This document shows positions 27,222-35,049 of a stretch of DNA of 64,000 bases, piece after piece. The DNA is from Paenibacillus donghaensis (lineage in GTDB: Bacteria; Bacillota; Bacilli; Paenibacillales; Paenibacillaceae): NCBI RefSeq assembly GCF_002192415.1, contig NZ_CP021780.1:248001-312000 (forward strand). The letters are read 5' to 3'. Each line of letters begins with the position of its first letter. Position 1 is the first letter of the stretch. The position numbers and the translations under genes are program-made. The notes under the pieces are model-generated. The model did no database searches. It had not been told where the DNA came from and saw nothing but the letters and a program-made list of their open reading frames with translations.

Positions 27222-27262
27222 AAAAATGAGCTGTCCCGTGATTTTTAGGGCAGCTCATTTTT
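27222..27262. terminator. strong bidirectional terminator
   Basis: AAAAATGAGCTGTCCC pairs with GGGCAGCTCATTTTT with a single bulge; A-rich and T-rich flanks allow it to work both ways. It lies downstream of the minus-strand integrase. Confidence 0.75.
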
Positions 27263-27402
27263 ATGGAGAAGTTAAATAAGCAGTCATTAGTTTATTGAAG
27301 AATTTGGTGCTTAACTTTTCTTGAATCTGGTGTCTATTGTTTGTTCTAATCTTGGGCTTTATGGAGCGCACTGTACAAAACGCGTTCGTGGAATTTACGG
27401 AA

Positions 27403-28408
27403 TTAGCTTTTTTTATTTGGATTCAGATTATTGAATTTATTCGCCGTCTCTCGACTCAACGATTTTGAAACATGAGTATAAAGATCAGCAGTAACCTGTT
27501 GTTTCGAATGCCCTAAACGTTCTTGAATTGCTTTCAAAGATACGTCATTTTCTAATAAGATCGTTGCACAGCTGTGTCTTAAATCATGAAAACGAACATA
27601 CTTAAATTCATGCTTCTCTACGAAGTTTTTCCACCATTTACTCGGTTGTGTGTGATAAATAGCTTTTTCGAAGCCGGCATGAAAAACGTAATTTTCATCC
27701 CCGCCAAGCCACTTATTTCCCAAAGCAATACGTTCTTTTTCACAACGTTCCTTGTATAATTTGAGTTCTTCCATATACCAAACAGGCATATCAACAGTTC
27801 TTATGGAGTCATCTGTCTTTGGCAATTTAATAACTGCCTGACTTTTTATTGTCAGCGAGATGCTTTTACTAATTTTAATGGTATGGTTTTCAAAATCTAC
27901 TTCCGACCATTCTAGCGCTAATAACTCCCCACGTCTAAATCCACCAAGAATAGCACAGATGCAGAATAGTCTCCACATAATAGGTGCTTTATAAAGTAAG
28001 GTTATTACTTCTGCAGCCTCTTGCTCGTCATAAAACTTTAGTTTTTTTTGTGTAACCTTTGGTTTTTTGATGGATGCCATAGGACTTTGAGTCAGTATAC
28101 TCCAATCCTTAGCACGGCTGAAAACATTTTTCATGACTCGATAAATGTACTCGATGGTTCCGCTTGATAATGATCCATCCGAATTGTCTTTTCTTGCACC
28201 AGGCTTACGAAGATCTTCGATTAAACTTAAAACATGCATTGGTTTAATTTCATCGAGTTTGAGATGGCCAAGTGCTGGTGAAATGTGATTTTTCAAATGA
28301 TGATTGTACGTTTTCGAAGTTAAAGGAGAAAGCTCAGTCTGTGCATATTTGGTTTTCCATTCTTCAACAAATTCAGTCAAAGTCATTTTTGAAGGAGTTT
28401 AGTACATA
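27403..28408 (-). pseudogene. tyrosine integrase, C-terminal part (split by IS)
   Basis: Holds the core-binding domain (starting MTLTEFVEEWKTKYAQ) and the full catalytic domain: Arg in GGFRRGEL, FHDLRHS, LGHSKQQ and Tyr in ADLYTHV. The arm-binding N-terminus is at 30031-30212, beyond the insertion sequence. Rejoining the two parts across one target-repeat copy also leaves an in-frame TAA (after GMY), so the gene carries two lesions. An ATG at 28386 could still give a 327-aa protein lacking the arm-binding domain. It belongs to a tRNA-Leu-integrating element, as the nearby att copy at 30406 suggests. Confidence 0.85.
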
Positions 28409-30030
28409 CTGGACAGTGAAAAGTTCTACATCTCTAAGAAGCCTGCGAATCCTCGTCAACAATGGACGAATCCTGCTTGGATTTAATTATTTTGGTTATG
28501 GATAAGTGAGGATTTTGAACAAACAGGCGAAAAATAGAGTTGCGTAAATAAGCGGAAACGGTTGCCTCAGATACTATAGCCAGGGACGGTGTTCGCAGGT
28601 AGCGAAAGAAGAAACCCGGTGTCCGACCTGAAAAGTGCAAGGCGATCAATTGCAGCAGTCCCATCGCGATGCACTGGCACATGATAAAACCTTCAATCGC
28701 TTGAATCGTTTGTTCAATTCGGCGCCGATCCTGTTCGTCTTGTACCGCTTCGAGTGGGTGGGCCTCCTCTTTTTTCAGAAACCGGTTCAGCTTGGGCATG
28801 GACTTGCTCCAGAAACGGTAGCCGAAAGCGCCAATGACCTGCTTCATTTCCCGGAACGTACACTCAATCTTGGAGCGATAGCCATACAAGCAGATGATGT
28901 CCGTGGCAGATAGCGTGAGATCCGTGCTGACCAGAATGGAGTAGCGGCCCTGTAGCACGACCAGTACAAAACGCAATTCCTGATACCATCCCTGCCCCCA
29001 AAGCAGATCCAGACAGAGAAATTGAACCTTCTCTTCTTCGCCATATAGGGGAAGGATAGCGGTTTGAAAATCGGCAGCACGAGTCAAAAAAAGTTCCTTC
29101 AGTTTGACGGATGGGCCCTTTTTGTGCGGTCGGCCGCGTCCGGGCTTTTTGGCAGGAGGACGTTCGTAGGCCACCACGTTGGACTTGGCTTTCGTCACCA
29201 GATGCATCCGGGCTTCGGAGCCCGAGTGGCACGCCTGCAACTGCTTCAAGGCCGGAACCGACAAGAAGTAGCGATCCAGGAGCAGCAGCGCTTGGCCGAA
29301 GACTTTCGCGGCCTGGAACCCTTGTTCAATCATCTGAACGACATGAGAAGACGGCTCTGACTTGTTGTCCGTTTTCTTCCAGTTTAGAATGGTTTGAATC
29401 CCGTCTTGCAGATTCATGAACAAAGGCAAACAGAACCATTTCCGGGGTGTACCGGCCAGAATGCCAATGGCTCCAAACAGATGGCCGAAAATATACTCGC
29501 CCTTGGAGACGTTCTCGGATTCCTGATGGAGTTTCTTGACCCCCGGCATCCGGCGACCTTCCTTAGCTTGCTTCATCCCGTCACCAACGAGAACTACGCG
29601 ATCCTGAATCACCAGCAAGGGCGCAGAGCGGCGAACGACCTGAAGCCACATCTGCCGCAAGGAAGGCAAAGACCAGGCCGAAGAACGGAAGAAGTGAAGG
29701 AGCGTCTCATAGCAGCGGCCATTCAGGGAGAGATCCCGAATGACGGAAGTTACACCGAGATGGTCGGAGCGCAGCATAAAGCCGACAACGATAACGACAA
29801 ACCACTCGAACGTAGCCTGTCTGGAAAAGCAAGAACGGAAGGGAAGTAAAAGTTCATTCAAAGTTTTTAGCATAGGTATGGTCAATCGCTCGGAAATGAG
29901 GTACACTTTTTGTCGTAACCCATTCAGCGGTCCTTCCTTTTTGTGTGAGAACTTAAGGATACCAGACCATCGCCGAATTGGGTTATTTTTCTGTGTTACG
30001 ATTTTTCGACAAGAACTTTTGACTGGCCAG
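28409..30030 (-). mobile_element. IS4-family-like insertion sequence, 1,622 bp, complete
   Basis: The ends read CTGGACAGTGAAAAGTTCT (left, from 28409) and CTGGCCAGTCAAAAGTTCT (right, inward from 30030): 17 of 19 match as inverted repeats. It is flanked by a perfect 8-bp target duplication AGTACATA (28401-28408 and 30031-30038). It carries one transposase gene and splits the integrase gene. The preserved duplication means it has stayed in place since insertion. Confidence 0.93.
28434..29906 (-). CDS. IS4-family-like DDE transposase
   Basis: Intact frame of 490 aa. DDE features: VLVGDGMKQAK (first Asp), LLLDRYFLS (second Asp) and YGYRSKIECTFREMK, which fits the IS4 signature Y-x2-R-x3-E-x6-K. 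It cuts and moves the surrounding IS. The start could be GTG at 29906 or ATG at 29873. GC content is visibly higher than that of the integrase around it, indicating a different origin. With intact ends and frame the element may be active. Confidence 0.88.
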   Translation of the reverse strand: MYLISERLTIPMLKTLNELLLPFRSCFSRQATFEWFVVIVVGFMLRSDHLGVTSVIRDLSLNGRCYETLLHFFRSSAWSLPSLRQMWLQVVRRSAPLLVIQDRVVLVGDGMKQAKEGRRMPGVKKLHQESENVSKGEYIFGHLFGAIGILAGTPRKWFCLPLFMNLQDGIQTILNWKKTDNKSEPSSHVVQMIEQGFQAAKVFGQALLLLDRYFLSVPALKQLQACHSGSEARMHLVTKAKSNVVAYERPPAKKPGRGRPHKKGPSVKLKELFLTRAADFQTAILPLYGEEEKVQFLCLDLLWGQGWYQELRFVLVVLQGRYSILVSTDLTLSATDIICLYGYRSKIECTFREMKQVIGAFGYRFWSKSMPKLNRFLKKEEAHPLEAVQDEQDRRRIEQTIQAIEGFIMCQCIAMGLLQLIALHFSGRTPGFFFRYLRTPSLAIVSEATVSAYLRNSIFRLFVQNPHLSITKIIKSKQDSSIVDEDSQAS

Positions 30031-30212
30031 AGTACATACCGCTTTCTACAAACACTATGAAACGTGAAAGTTCAGCTTCGGCTTCTTTCTTTGTGCGAGA
30101 CTGTATTGTTTTTGTTTTTTTGATTCTTTTCCCGTTTGCATCATAACCTGCTTCAACTACAAGCAGATAAGAATTAGGTCTGCGTGTAAGCTTGCCATTT
30201 TACACCACCCAT
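30031..30212 (-). pseudogene. tyrosine integrase, N-terminal arm-binding part
   Basis: Starts ATG at 30212 behind AGAAGGAT and reads MGGVNGKLTRRPNSYLLVVE, then GYDANGKRIKKTKTIQ and RTKKEAEAELSRF, the usual arm-type DNA-binding domain of phage/ICE integrases. It runs into the IS after ESGMY. Together with 27403-28408 it makes up a nearly full-length integrase of about 390 codons. Confidence 0.82.
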
Positions 30213-30269
30213 ATTTTTGTATCCTTCTTTCAATCATTCTTGCCTTGAATGATGGGTTTTATAATTATT

Positions 30270-30300
30270 ATGTTGACGAATTGTTGACCAAATTCAACAA
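30270..30300. repeat. TTGTTGAC repeats upstream of the integrase (arm-site-like)
   Basis: TGTTGACGAATTGTTGACC contains two TGTTGAC units ten bases apart, followed by TTCAACAA as an inverted copy. The same double unit occurs at 32271-32289 and 34996-35014, each time close to a tRNA-Leu-derived att copy. This pattern fits integrase arm-binding sites. Confidence 0.5.
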
Positions 30301-30342
30301 CTGCCATTATAATTAACCGTATTAGAGCAGATAACTAAATAC

Positions 30343-30368
30343 AAAAAGCCCGATACAACGGGCTTTTT
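30343..30368. terminator. bidirectional intrinsic terminator
   Basis: AAAAAGCCCG, a 6-base loop, then CGGGCTTTTT; a compact perfect stem. Confidence 0.75.
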
Positions 30369-30405
30369 CATAATTAATCGGAATTGATTCAAACTAGCCC
30401 ACTAC

Positions 30406-30461
30406 CTTGAGGGGGTAGTGGGTGTATACCCGTGGAGGTTCGAGTCCTCTCTACCGCATAA
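30406..30461 (+). repeat. att site: 3' half of tRNA-Leu, copy 1
   Basis: 56 bases identical to 32122-32177, i.e. from the anticodon loop of tRNA-Leu through its 3' end plus TAA. No 5' half precedes it, so it is not a tRNA gene. It marks an integration endpoint, next to the split integrase gene on its left. Confidence 0.85.
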
Positions 30462-30468
30462 GAATTAG

Positions 30469-30514
30469 AAAAAGTAAGAAATCCTTTGCTCTGCAGAGGT
30501 TTTCTTACTTTTTT
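30469..30514. terminator. terminator behind att copy 1 and the PAS gene
   Basis: AAAAAGTAAGAAA...CC pairs with GG...TTTTCTTACTTTTTT. It can serve both the att side and the minus-strand PAS gene that ends at 30531. Confidence 0.7.
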
Positions 30515-30530
30515 CCTTATACCTTATTTA

Positions 30531-31163
30531 CTACATCTTCAGGACACCTGCATATTTGGGATATAGCTGCCGGATGCAGTCGGGACAGATGTCATGGGTG
30601 AACTGCACAGAAAGCTGCTGCTGCAGGAAATGCTCCAGAATGACCCATTCCTCCTTGTTGTTGCGGATGGATTTGCAGGAAGCGCAGATCGGCAGGAGCT
30701 TGATGGGCAATCTTGTGCCGGGTCCAGCCGGTCCTGGTATGACGGCAGGCGGGATATGGCGAATCTCAGGGACGGGTCCGGCATCCGTAAGTGAGAGGAT
30801 CAGGTACTCTGCGCAGGGCGCTGAATCAGAGATTAGCGGACAGACCTCCAGACGGAACATCCGGCTGCCCTGCTGAGGAGAGCAGAGTGCGTACTCTGCG
30901 CTGTATCCAAGCCGTTCTCCACTGATGATGGATTGCATGGCCTCCTGCAGCCTCAGGCCTGCCTCAGGGTCATTCAGGAGCTTGCGCAGAGCAACGGCGA
31001 AGTCTGTTCCAAGCCAATTCTGTGGAGCCAAGCCATAGGGGCTGAGATTAGCATTCCAACGGCTATTGCTGAACAATACCGCTCCATAAGCGTCAACAAC
31101 AACGGCGTTGTAGGATGCGGAGGATAGTGTGCGTTGAATTGAAGCAGACAAGCTTTCGGTCAA
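30531..31163 (-). CDS. PAS-type sensor protein with C-terminal Cys4 motif
   Basis: Protein of 210 aa. Residues 10-125 look like a PAS domain (VVVDAYGAVLFSN opening, LILSLTD closing). A proline-rich linker leads to LPICASCKSIRNNKEEW and HDICPDCIRQLYPKY, where C160/C163 and C193/C196 could bind a metal. This C-terminal block is common at the end of bacterial PAS/GAF sensor proteins without an output domain. There is no kinase or cyclase domain, so a signalling partner is unknown. GGAGCGATAACC precedes the ATG. It lies between two tRNA-derived att copies. Confidence 0.65.
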   Translation of the reverse strand: MTESLSASIQRTLSSASYNAVVVDAYGAVLFSNSRWNANLSPYGLAPQNWLGTDFAVALRKLLNDPEAGLRLQEAMQSIISGERLGYSAEYALCSPQQGSRMFRLEVCPLISDSAPCAEYLILSLTDAGPVPEIRHIPPAVIPGPAGPGTRLPIKLLPICASCKSIRNNKEEWVILEHFLQQQLSVQFTHDICPDCIRQLYPKYAGVLKM

Positions 31164-31200
31164 TGGTTATCGCTCCTTGTGTAGCTTCAGGTTGGAAAGG

Positions 31201-31398
31201 CTAAGAGGGAGGCAGGTCCAGCAGCTTCTCGATCTGGCGGCGGTAGACTTCAGCCCTGCGGGTACCATGAATCAGATTGGATAGACGGTAAGGCGGAATT
31301 CCGTGAAGCTGACAAAAGAGCTTCTGATCCATTTGCCTCTCTGCCAGCCGTTGCTTGATAGCCCAGCCGAAGGGGGTTATGGGGCGTTTGCTGTTCAA
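31201..31398 (-). CDS. small XRE-like helix-turn-helix protein
   Basis: About 65 aa starting at TTG 31398 with GAGGTG six bases upstream; a GTG at 31407 overlaps that ribosome site. It contains FGWAIKQRLAERQM, then CQLHGIPPYRLSNLIHGTR, a helix-turn-helix, and RRQIEKLLDLPPS. Likely a short phage-type DNA-binding regulator. Thirty-seven bases separate it from the PAS gene in the same direction, so the two may share a transcript. Confidence 0.65.
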   Translation of the reverse strand: MNSKRPITPFGWAIKQRLAERQMDQKLFCQLHGIPPYRLSNLIHGTRRAEVYRRQIEKLLDLPPS

Positions 31399-31462
31399 TG
31401 AACTCACCTCTTATCGACGTACCGGCCGTATGATATAATGAGTATCGCGACATATAGAACGA

Positions 31463-31547
31463 GAACTTAAGAATGCTACATAAGGAGTTGCCAGGAAGCC
31501 CTGTGCATCAGACTTTCTGGCAACTCCACTACTCCATTCTTAAGTTC
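31463..31547. repeat. 85-base nested palindrome between divergent regulators
   Basis: Outer arms GAACTTAAGAATG (31463-31475) and CATTCTTAAGTTC (31535-31547) are perfectly complementary; inner arms GGAGTTGCCAG (31483-31493) and CTGGCAACTCC (31517-31527) likewise. There is no T-run, so it is not a simple terminator. It may be a folded single-strand element, a miniature mobile element or a double operator. Confidence 0.7.
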
Positions 31548-31581
31548 ATCTTATACAATAGTTAATTATATACTTTTTTAC

Positions 31582-31604
31582 GTCATTTTACAATAATAAA
31601 TGAC
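31582..31604. promoter_or_regulatory. operator-like inverted repeat upstream of HTH gene
   Basis: GTCATTT, 9 bases, AAATGAC; perfect arms, centred about 50 bases before the HTH start, where autorepression by an XRE regulator would act. Confidence 0.4.
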
Positions 31605-31641
31605 TTAATTCAGTATTTATTTATGGGAAGGCGGTTTGCCG

Positions 31642-32007
31642 ATGTTATCCATTTACGAGCGCATAGAATATTTAATCAAGCAGAAGGGGATCACCAAGAA
31701 ATCCTTTTGTGAGCAGTTAAGCATAAGCACAGGGAATCTGGGCGACTGGAAAAGAGGGAAGTCCACTCCCGGTACGCATAAGCTGATCGAGATCAGCGCT
31801 TTTTTCCATGTCAGTCTGGATTGGCTGATTCTGGGCAAGCCGTCTCCTGAAATGGTCCGCGAAGGGGCGGAGGATTATTTTTTTGACTCCAAAGGGCAAT
31901 CCAATTGCCACAGTGACGAACTGCTTCCAGAGGAGCAGGTCTTCATCAAGGAATATATCGCTTTTGCCGAATACCGCAAACGTAAAGCTGAAGAGGATAA
32001 TTCCTGA
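31642..32007 (+). CDS. XRE-family transcriptional regulator
   Basis: Protein of 121 aa. Residues 1-60 form a Cro/C1-type helix-turn-helix: IEYLIKQKGITKKSFCEQL, SISTGNLGDWKRGKSTP, LIEISAFFHVSLDWLI. The C-terminal half is acidic and helical (EEQVFIKEYIAFAEYRKRK) and may dimerise. ATG at 31642 is preferred because AAGGCGG lies seven bases upstream; a TTG at 31636 is closer. It stands alone on the plus strand and points at the tRNA-Leu gene. Typical of integrated elements, possibly their repressor. Confidence 0.78.
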   Translation: MLSIYERIEYLIKQKGITKKSFCEQLSISTGNLGDWKRGKSTPGTHKLIEISAFFHVSLDWLILGKPSPEMVREGAEDYFFDSKGQSNCHSDELLPEEQVFIKEYIAFAEYRKRKAEEDNS

Positions 32008-32050
32008 GCGCTCTTTACATTTGGCAAGCAAACAATTATAATATTGAATG

Positions 32051-32079
32051 TTGACCTCAAACAGAACTATGTTTAGATT
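32051..32079 (+). promoter_or_regulatory. promoter of tRNA-Leu
   Basis: TTGACC and TAGATT with exactly 17 bases between, ending 12 bases before the mature tRNA 5' end. Confidence 0.65.
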
Positions 32080-32091
32080 TATCTTCACCGC

Positions 32092-32174
32092 GCGGTAGTG
32101 GTGGAATGGCAGACACGCTATCTTGAGGGGGTAGTGGGTGTATACCCGTGGAGGTTCGAGTCCTCTCTACCGCA
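32092..32174 (+). tRNA. tRNA-Leu (anticodon GAG)
   Basis: 83 bases fold as a class II tRNA: acceptor GCGGTAG pairs with CTACCGC, the anticodon stem CTATC pairs with GGTAG around the loop TTGAGGG, a long variable arm is built on GGGTGTATACCC, and the T arm is GGAGG-TTCGAGT-CCTCT. Discriminator A; CCA is not encoded. It reads CUU/CUC leucine codons. Its 3' half serves as an integration target, with copies at 30406 and 34842. Confidence 0.95.
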
Positions 32175-32177
32175 TAA
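32122..32177 (+). repeat. att site within tRNA-Leu, copy 2
   Basis: The part of the tRNA duplicated perfectly at 30406-30461; extended five bases upstream it matches 34842-34902 with one mismatch in 61. Confidence 0.85.
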
Positions 32178-32182
32178 TATGT

Positions 32183-32225
32183 AAAAAGCAAAAAACCTTG
32201 ATGATTCAAGGTTTTTTGCTTTTTT
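32183..32225 (+). terminator. tRNA-Leu terminator
   Basis: AAAAAGCAAAAAACCTTG and CAAGGTTTTTTGCTTTTT around a 6-base loop. A near copy follows att copy 3 at 34908. Confidence 0.85.
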
Positions 32226-32270
32226 TTATTTTTATTAACTAACTGATACTTATAATGCTCCTTTGCCTTT

Positions 32271-32289
32271 GTTGACGAATTGTTGACGG
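32271..32289. repeat. arm-site-like double GTTGACG repeat
   Basis: GTTGACGAATTGTTGACGG, about 95 bases after the tRNA end, as at 34996-35014 and, in part, 30270. Confidence 0.5.
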
Positions 32290-32866
32290 ATATTTAGCGA
32301 AGGCAAAATGAAATCTCGACTGCTAATGGTATTCCAATAATACCACTACTTATCGCAACTAATTTTTCGGATCTGGAGAACTGATGGTGCAACGAGTCTT
32401 CTACTTCGAGATCTAGTAGAATCAGCAAGTACTGAGGAATGTAAGTTAATCGGCAACGCGTTATTGGTTAAGTAGTGGCTTTAGAGTCGCTTCTTTTTTT
32501 GTTGCACAAAACATGAATAGTTTGAAAAAAAATCGATAATGAAATTAATAGAAAATAAATATTTAAAATTACAAATATTCCTTTATTTTATTTATAATAC
32601 AATTTATATTTGGAAAAAACGGGAATAGGATGTAATATAATGGTATGGTCAATATCCTTTTTTATGGCATATGATATAAAAGCCTTTAAGCCAGAAATCC
32701 TACTCCCAGATCCATATTTACCTCTTGCACTTGTATTTGCAGGACATAAAGATTCGTCACATTATATGCTCAAATATCCTATGTATTTATAAGATTGTTG
32801 ACTTAATTAGATTTAGAGAAGGCTTTAGTTTATAAATAAATTTTTGGGTTAGGAGTGACCTTCACG
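32290..32866. other. AT-rich stretch; possible 50-aa peptide gene at 32640-32792
   Basis: Mostly non-coding. One plus-strand frame (ATG 32640, with AATAGGATG seven bases upstream) would give a 50-residue peptide opening MVWSISFFMAYDIKAFKP and ending KYPMYL. It is unlike known families; being directly upstream of an EcsAB-like transporter it could be a substrate or leader, but this is weak. Confidence 0.3.
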
Positions 32867-33571
32867 ATGACTGTCATTGTTGTGGATATTCAGGAGGGTG
32901 GATATTCGTCAAATGAAATAATTGTTAAAGATATTCAATTTGAAATTAGTGAAGGGGAGTTAGTGGGGTTGATTGGACCAAACGGTGCCGGTAAATCTAC
33001 AACTATTAGATCTATTATTGGTTTGCTGCCACATGTGATGGGAGATATCTCAATAAAAAATGGTAAAGGTACTTATAGCTACATTCCGGAGCAGCCTATT
33101 CTTTATGAAGAGTTAACTTTAAATGAACATTTAATTATAGCATTATCATCATACGAAAAAAACATGGCTGATAGCCAACAAGAAATAGATGAGTTATTAA
33201 AAAAATTCCGGCTGGAAGATTTTATTCATAAATACCCGACTTCCTTCTCCAAAGGAATGCAACAAAAGGTAATGCTTATACTAAGCTTCTTATTAAAACC
33301 GGATATTTACATTATTGACGAACCTTTCATAGGGCTTGATCCTATTGCAATAAAAGATTTTTTGGAGTTAATAAATCAGGAACGAACTCGTGGAGCTGCA
33401 GTACTAATGTCAACACATGTGCTTGATTCGGCAGAACGAATATGTGATCGCTTTATTCTGCTTAACAAAGGTCAAATATCTACTATCGGGACATTGGAGC
33501 AAATCCAAGAACAATATACTTTGCCTCAGGGAACTCTGTTTGATTGTTTTCATAAAATGATGCAAGGATGA
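32867..33571 (+). CDS. ecsA: ABC transporter ATPase, EcsA-like
   Basis: Protein of 234 aa with the complete ABC set: Walker A GPNGAGKST, Q-loop region YIPEQPI, signature SFSKGMQQK, Walker B IYIIDEPFIGLD and the switch STHVLDSAERICDR. ATG at 32867 lies eleven bases behind AGGAG; a GTG at 32855 overlaps that site. The stop overlaps the permease start (ATGA). The Ecs transporter affects protein secretion and membrane proteolysis in Bacillus; in mobile settings, similar pairs may export peptides or give self-protection. This one is an extra copy, AT-rich and located between two att copies. Confidence 0.8.
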   Translation: MTVIVVDIQEGGYSSNEIIVKDIQFEISEGELVGLIGPNGAGKSTTIRSIIGLLPHVMGDISIKNGKGTYSYIPEQPILYEELTLNEHLIIALSSYEKNMADSQQEIDELLKKFRLEDFIHKYPTSFSKGMQQKVMLILSFLLKPDIYIIDEPFIGLDPIAIKDFLELINQERTRGAAVLMSTHVLDSAERICDRFILLNKGQISTIGTLEQIQEQYTLPQGTLFDCFHKMMQG

Positions 33572-34851
33572 TATTTATGATTGACGCTTATTATTTATTT
33601 CTCAGAAGATTAAAATCCGGATGGGCTTTCCAATATCGAGTTATTCGAACCGTTGTCGATGATTGGAGAGTATTGGCTTATTTAATAATCCCTGCCCTGT
33701 TATACTTGATTCGATATTATATGTACTTATGGAGCAGCAAACCAGAATGGATTTATAATATTCAGATACAGCATTTCGCTTTATTCTTTTTTGCGGTCAT
33801 TGGATTTAGTACTTTTCGTTATTTTTTTGATTATGCAGACCAGTTGTTTCTTTTGCAGCGTAAGTCATGGATCATGAAAATTAGAAAATATGGGATGATA
33901 TACGCTATTCTTATTCATATAGTTAAAGTTTTTGTGTTATTGCTGATTTGGTTGCCCGTTATTTATTATGGAGTTGGCATGAGCACTGCACAAATTGCCC
34001 TCTTTCCTTTATATACTGCTTTTTTTACGCTCCCCATTTTATTGTTGAAAAAGAGAATAGGAATAAAAAATAACCTGCTCCAACGTATAGGATTGAGCAC
34101 TCTTTTATATGTTGCCGGAGGCTGTATTTATGTAGCGATAACCATTCTTCAAAACCTTACAGTTACAGGAGTCAGCATTATTGTACTTGGCATAATAAAC
34201 ATATGGCTAATATACAGAGAACCAAAGAACTATAAAGCACATTTTGTAGAGGATATTCAATATGATATAAAAGACCGGTTTAAAGTTTTAGCCTTATTGT
34301 TAAATAATACGGGCCATAAGGTTCGAACTGTCCGCTCTGTCCGTTCACGTCCGATACTATTTAAGAATTCAAAAGAGTTATTCAAAGTAAGAAGCAGTTC
34401 CAATATTTTAGCGGAAAGCTGCTTCAAGGCTTTTTATAGAGATTCAAAATATAACAAACGCTATTTGCAATTTATTTTAATTTCATGTTATGGAATATTC
34501 AATCTTCCTAATCTTGTCGGTTCCATTTTTTTATTGGCTTTAGGTTTGATTCATTTTTCACTTAGTAAGATGATCTGGTTTCAATTTTTAACCTCAGATT
34601 TTCTCAATTTATATTCTTGGCCTGCTGATACTCAAAAAGAAGCTGGCAATAAAACAATGCTTATGTTAACAGTACCTGGATATTTAATGATTTCGATTGT
34701 TTTCCTGATTGCATCTCATTCCTTCCTGGATGTAGTTATTAGGCTGATTGTAAGTATATTGATTTTTTATATTTGTATACTGATTAAATATAAAAAAAAT
34801 TATAAGTTTAATCAATTGATGATTGGACTATATAAGAAAATGCTATCTTGA
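33568..34851 (+). CDS. ecsB: EcsB-like ABC permease whose stop lies in the att repeat
   Basis: Protein of 427 aa, highly hydrophobic with about ten likely membrane segments. Its opening, FLRRLKSGWAFQYRVI and YLIIPALLYLIRYYMYLW, is EcsB-like, and the length is near the 408 aa of B. subtilis EcsB. The last codons (ATG-CTA-TCT-TGA) are supplied by the tRNA-Leu att copy at 34842, so integration or excision would change the very C-terminus. AT-rich like its ATPase. Start ATG at 33568 in the overlap; ATG at 33577 is an alternative. Confidence 0.72.
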   Translation: MIFMIDAYYLFLRRLKSGWAFQYRVIRTVVDDWRVLAYLIIPALLYLIRYYMYLWSSKPEWIYNIQIQHFALFFFAVIGFSTFRYFFDYADQLFLLQRKSWIMKIRKYGMIYAILIHIVKVFVLLLIWLPVIYYGVGMSTAQIALFPLYTAFFTLPILLLKKRIGIKNNLLQRIGLSTLLYVAGGCIYVAITILQNLTVTGVSIIVLGIINIWLIYREPKNYKAHFVEDIQYDIKDRFKVLALLLNNTGHKVRTVRSVRSRPILFKNSKELFKVRSSSNILAESCFKAFYRDSKYNKRYLQFILISCYGIFNLPNLVGSIFLLALGLIHFSLSKMIWFQFLTSDFLNLYSWPADTQKEAGNKTMLMLTVPGYLMISIVFLIASHSFLDVVIRLIVSILIFYICILIKYKKNYKFNQLMIGLYKKMLS

Positions 34852-34902
34852 GGGGGGAGTGGGTGTATACCCGTGGAGGTTCGAGTCCTCTCTACCGCAT
34901 AA
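34842..34902 (+). repeat. att site: 3' half of tRNA-Leu, copy 3
   Basis: 61 bases matching 32117-32177 with a single T-to-G change in the anticodon stem. With copy 2 it bounds a 2.7-kb segment carrying the EcsAB-like genes. Confidence 0.87.
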
Positions 34903-34907
34903 CATTT

Positions 34908-34949
34908 AAAAAGCGAAAACCCTTGATGATTCAAGGGTTTTTGCTTTTT
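34908..34949 (+). terminator. terminator behind att copy 3
   Basis: AAAAAGCGAAAACCCTTG and CAAGGGTTTTTGCTTTTT with the same loop as the tRNA-Leu terminator; it probably ends the EcsAB-like transcript. Confidence 0.82.
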
Positions 34950-34995
34950 TTTATTTTCATCAAAGAACTGACTCGAACGATACCGTTATGATTTT

Positions 34996-35014
34996 GTTGA
35001 CGAAATGTTGACGG
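34996..35014. repeat. arm-site-like double GTTGACG repeat
   Basis: GTTGACGAAATGTTGACGG, 94 bases after att copy 3; same spacing as behind the tRNA. Confidence 0.5.
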
Positions 35015-35049
35015 AATTTTATTGATGGCAAGAAAGAGGCGGTGCAACG

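Noticed and set aside
30401..30461. Second tRNA-Leu gene at att copy 1
   Set aside because: The acceptor and D-arm 5' half is absent, so it cannot fold into a tRNA; the same holds for the copy at 34842.
30469..32225. Repeated hairpins near tRNA-Leu considered as a CRISPR array
   Set aside because: The repeats are terminators and tRNA-derived att copies at irregular distances; no regular repeat-spacer structure exists anywhere in the window.
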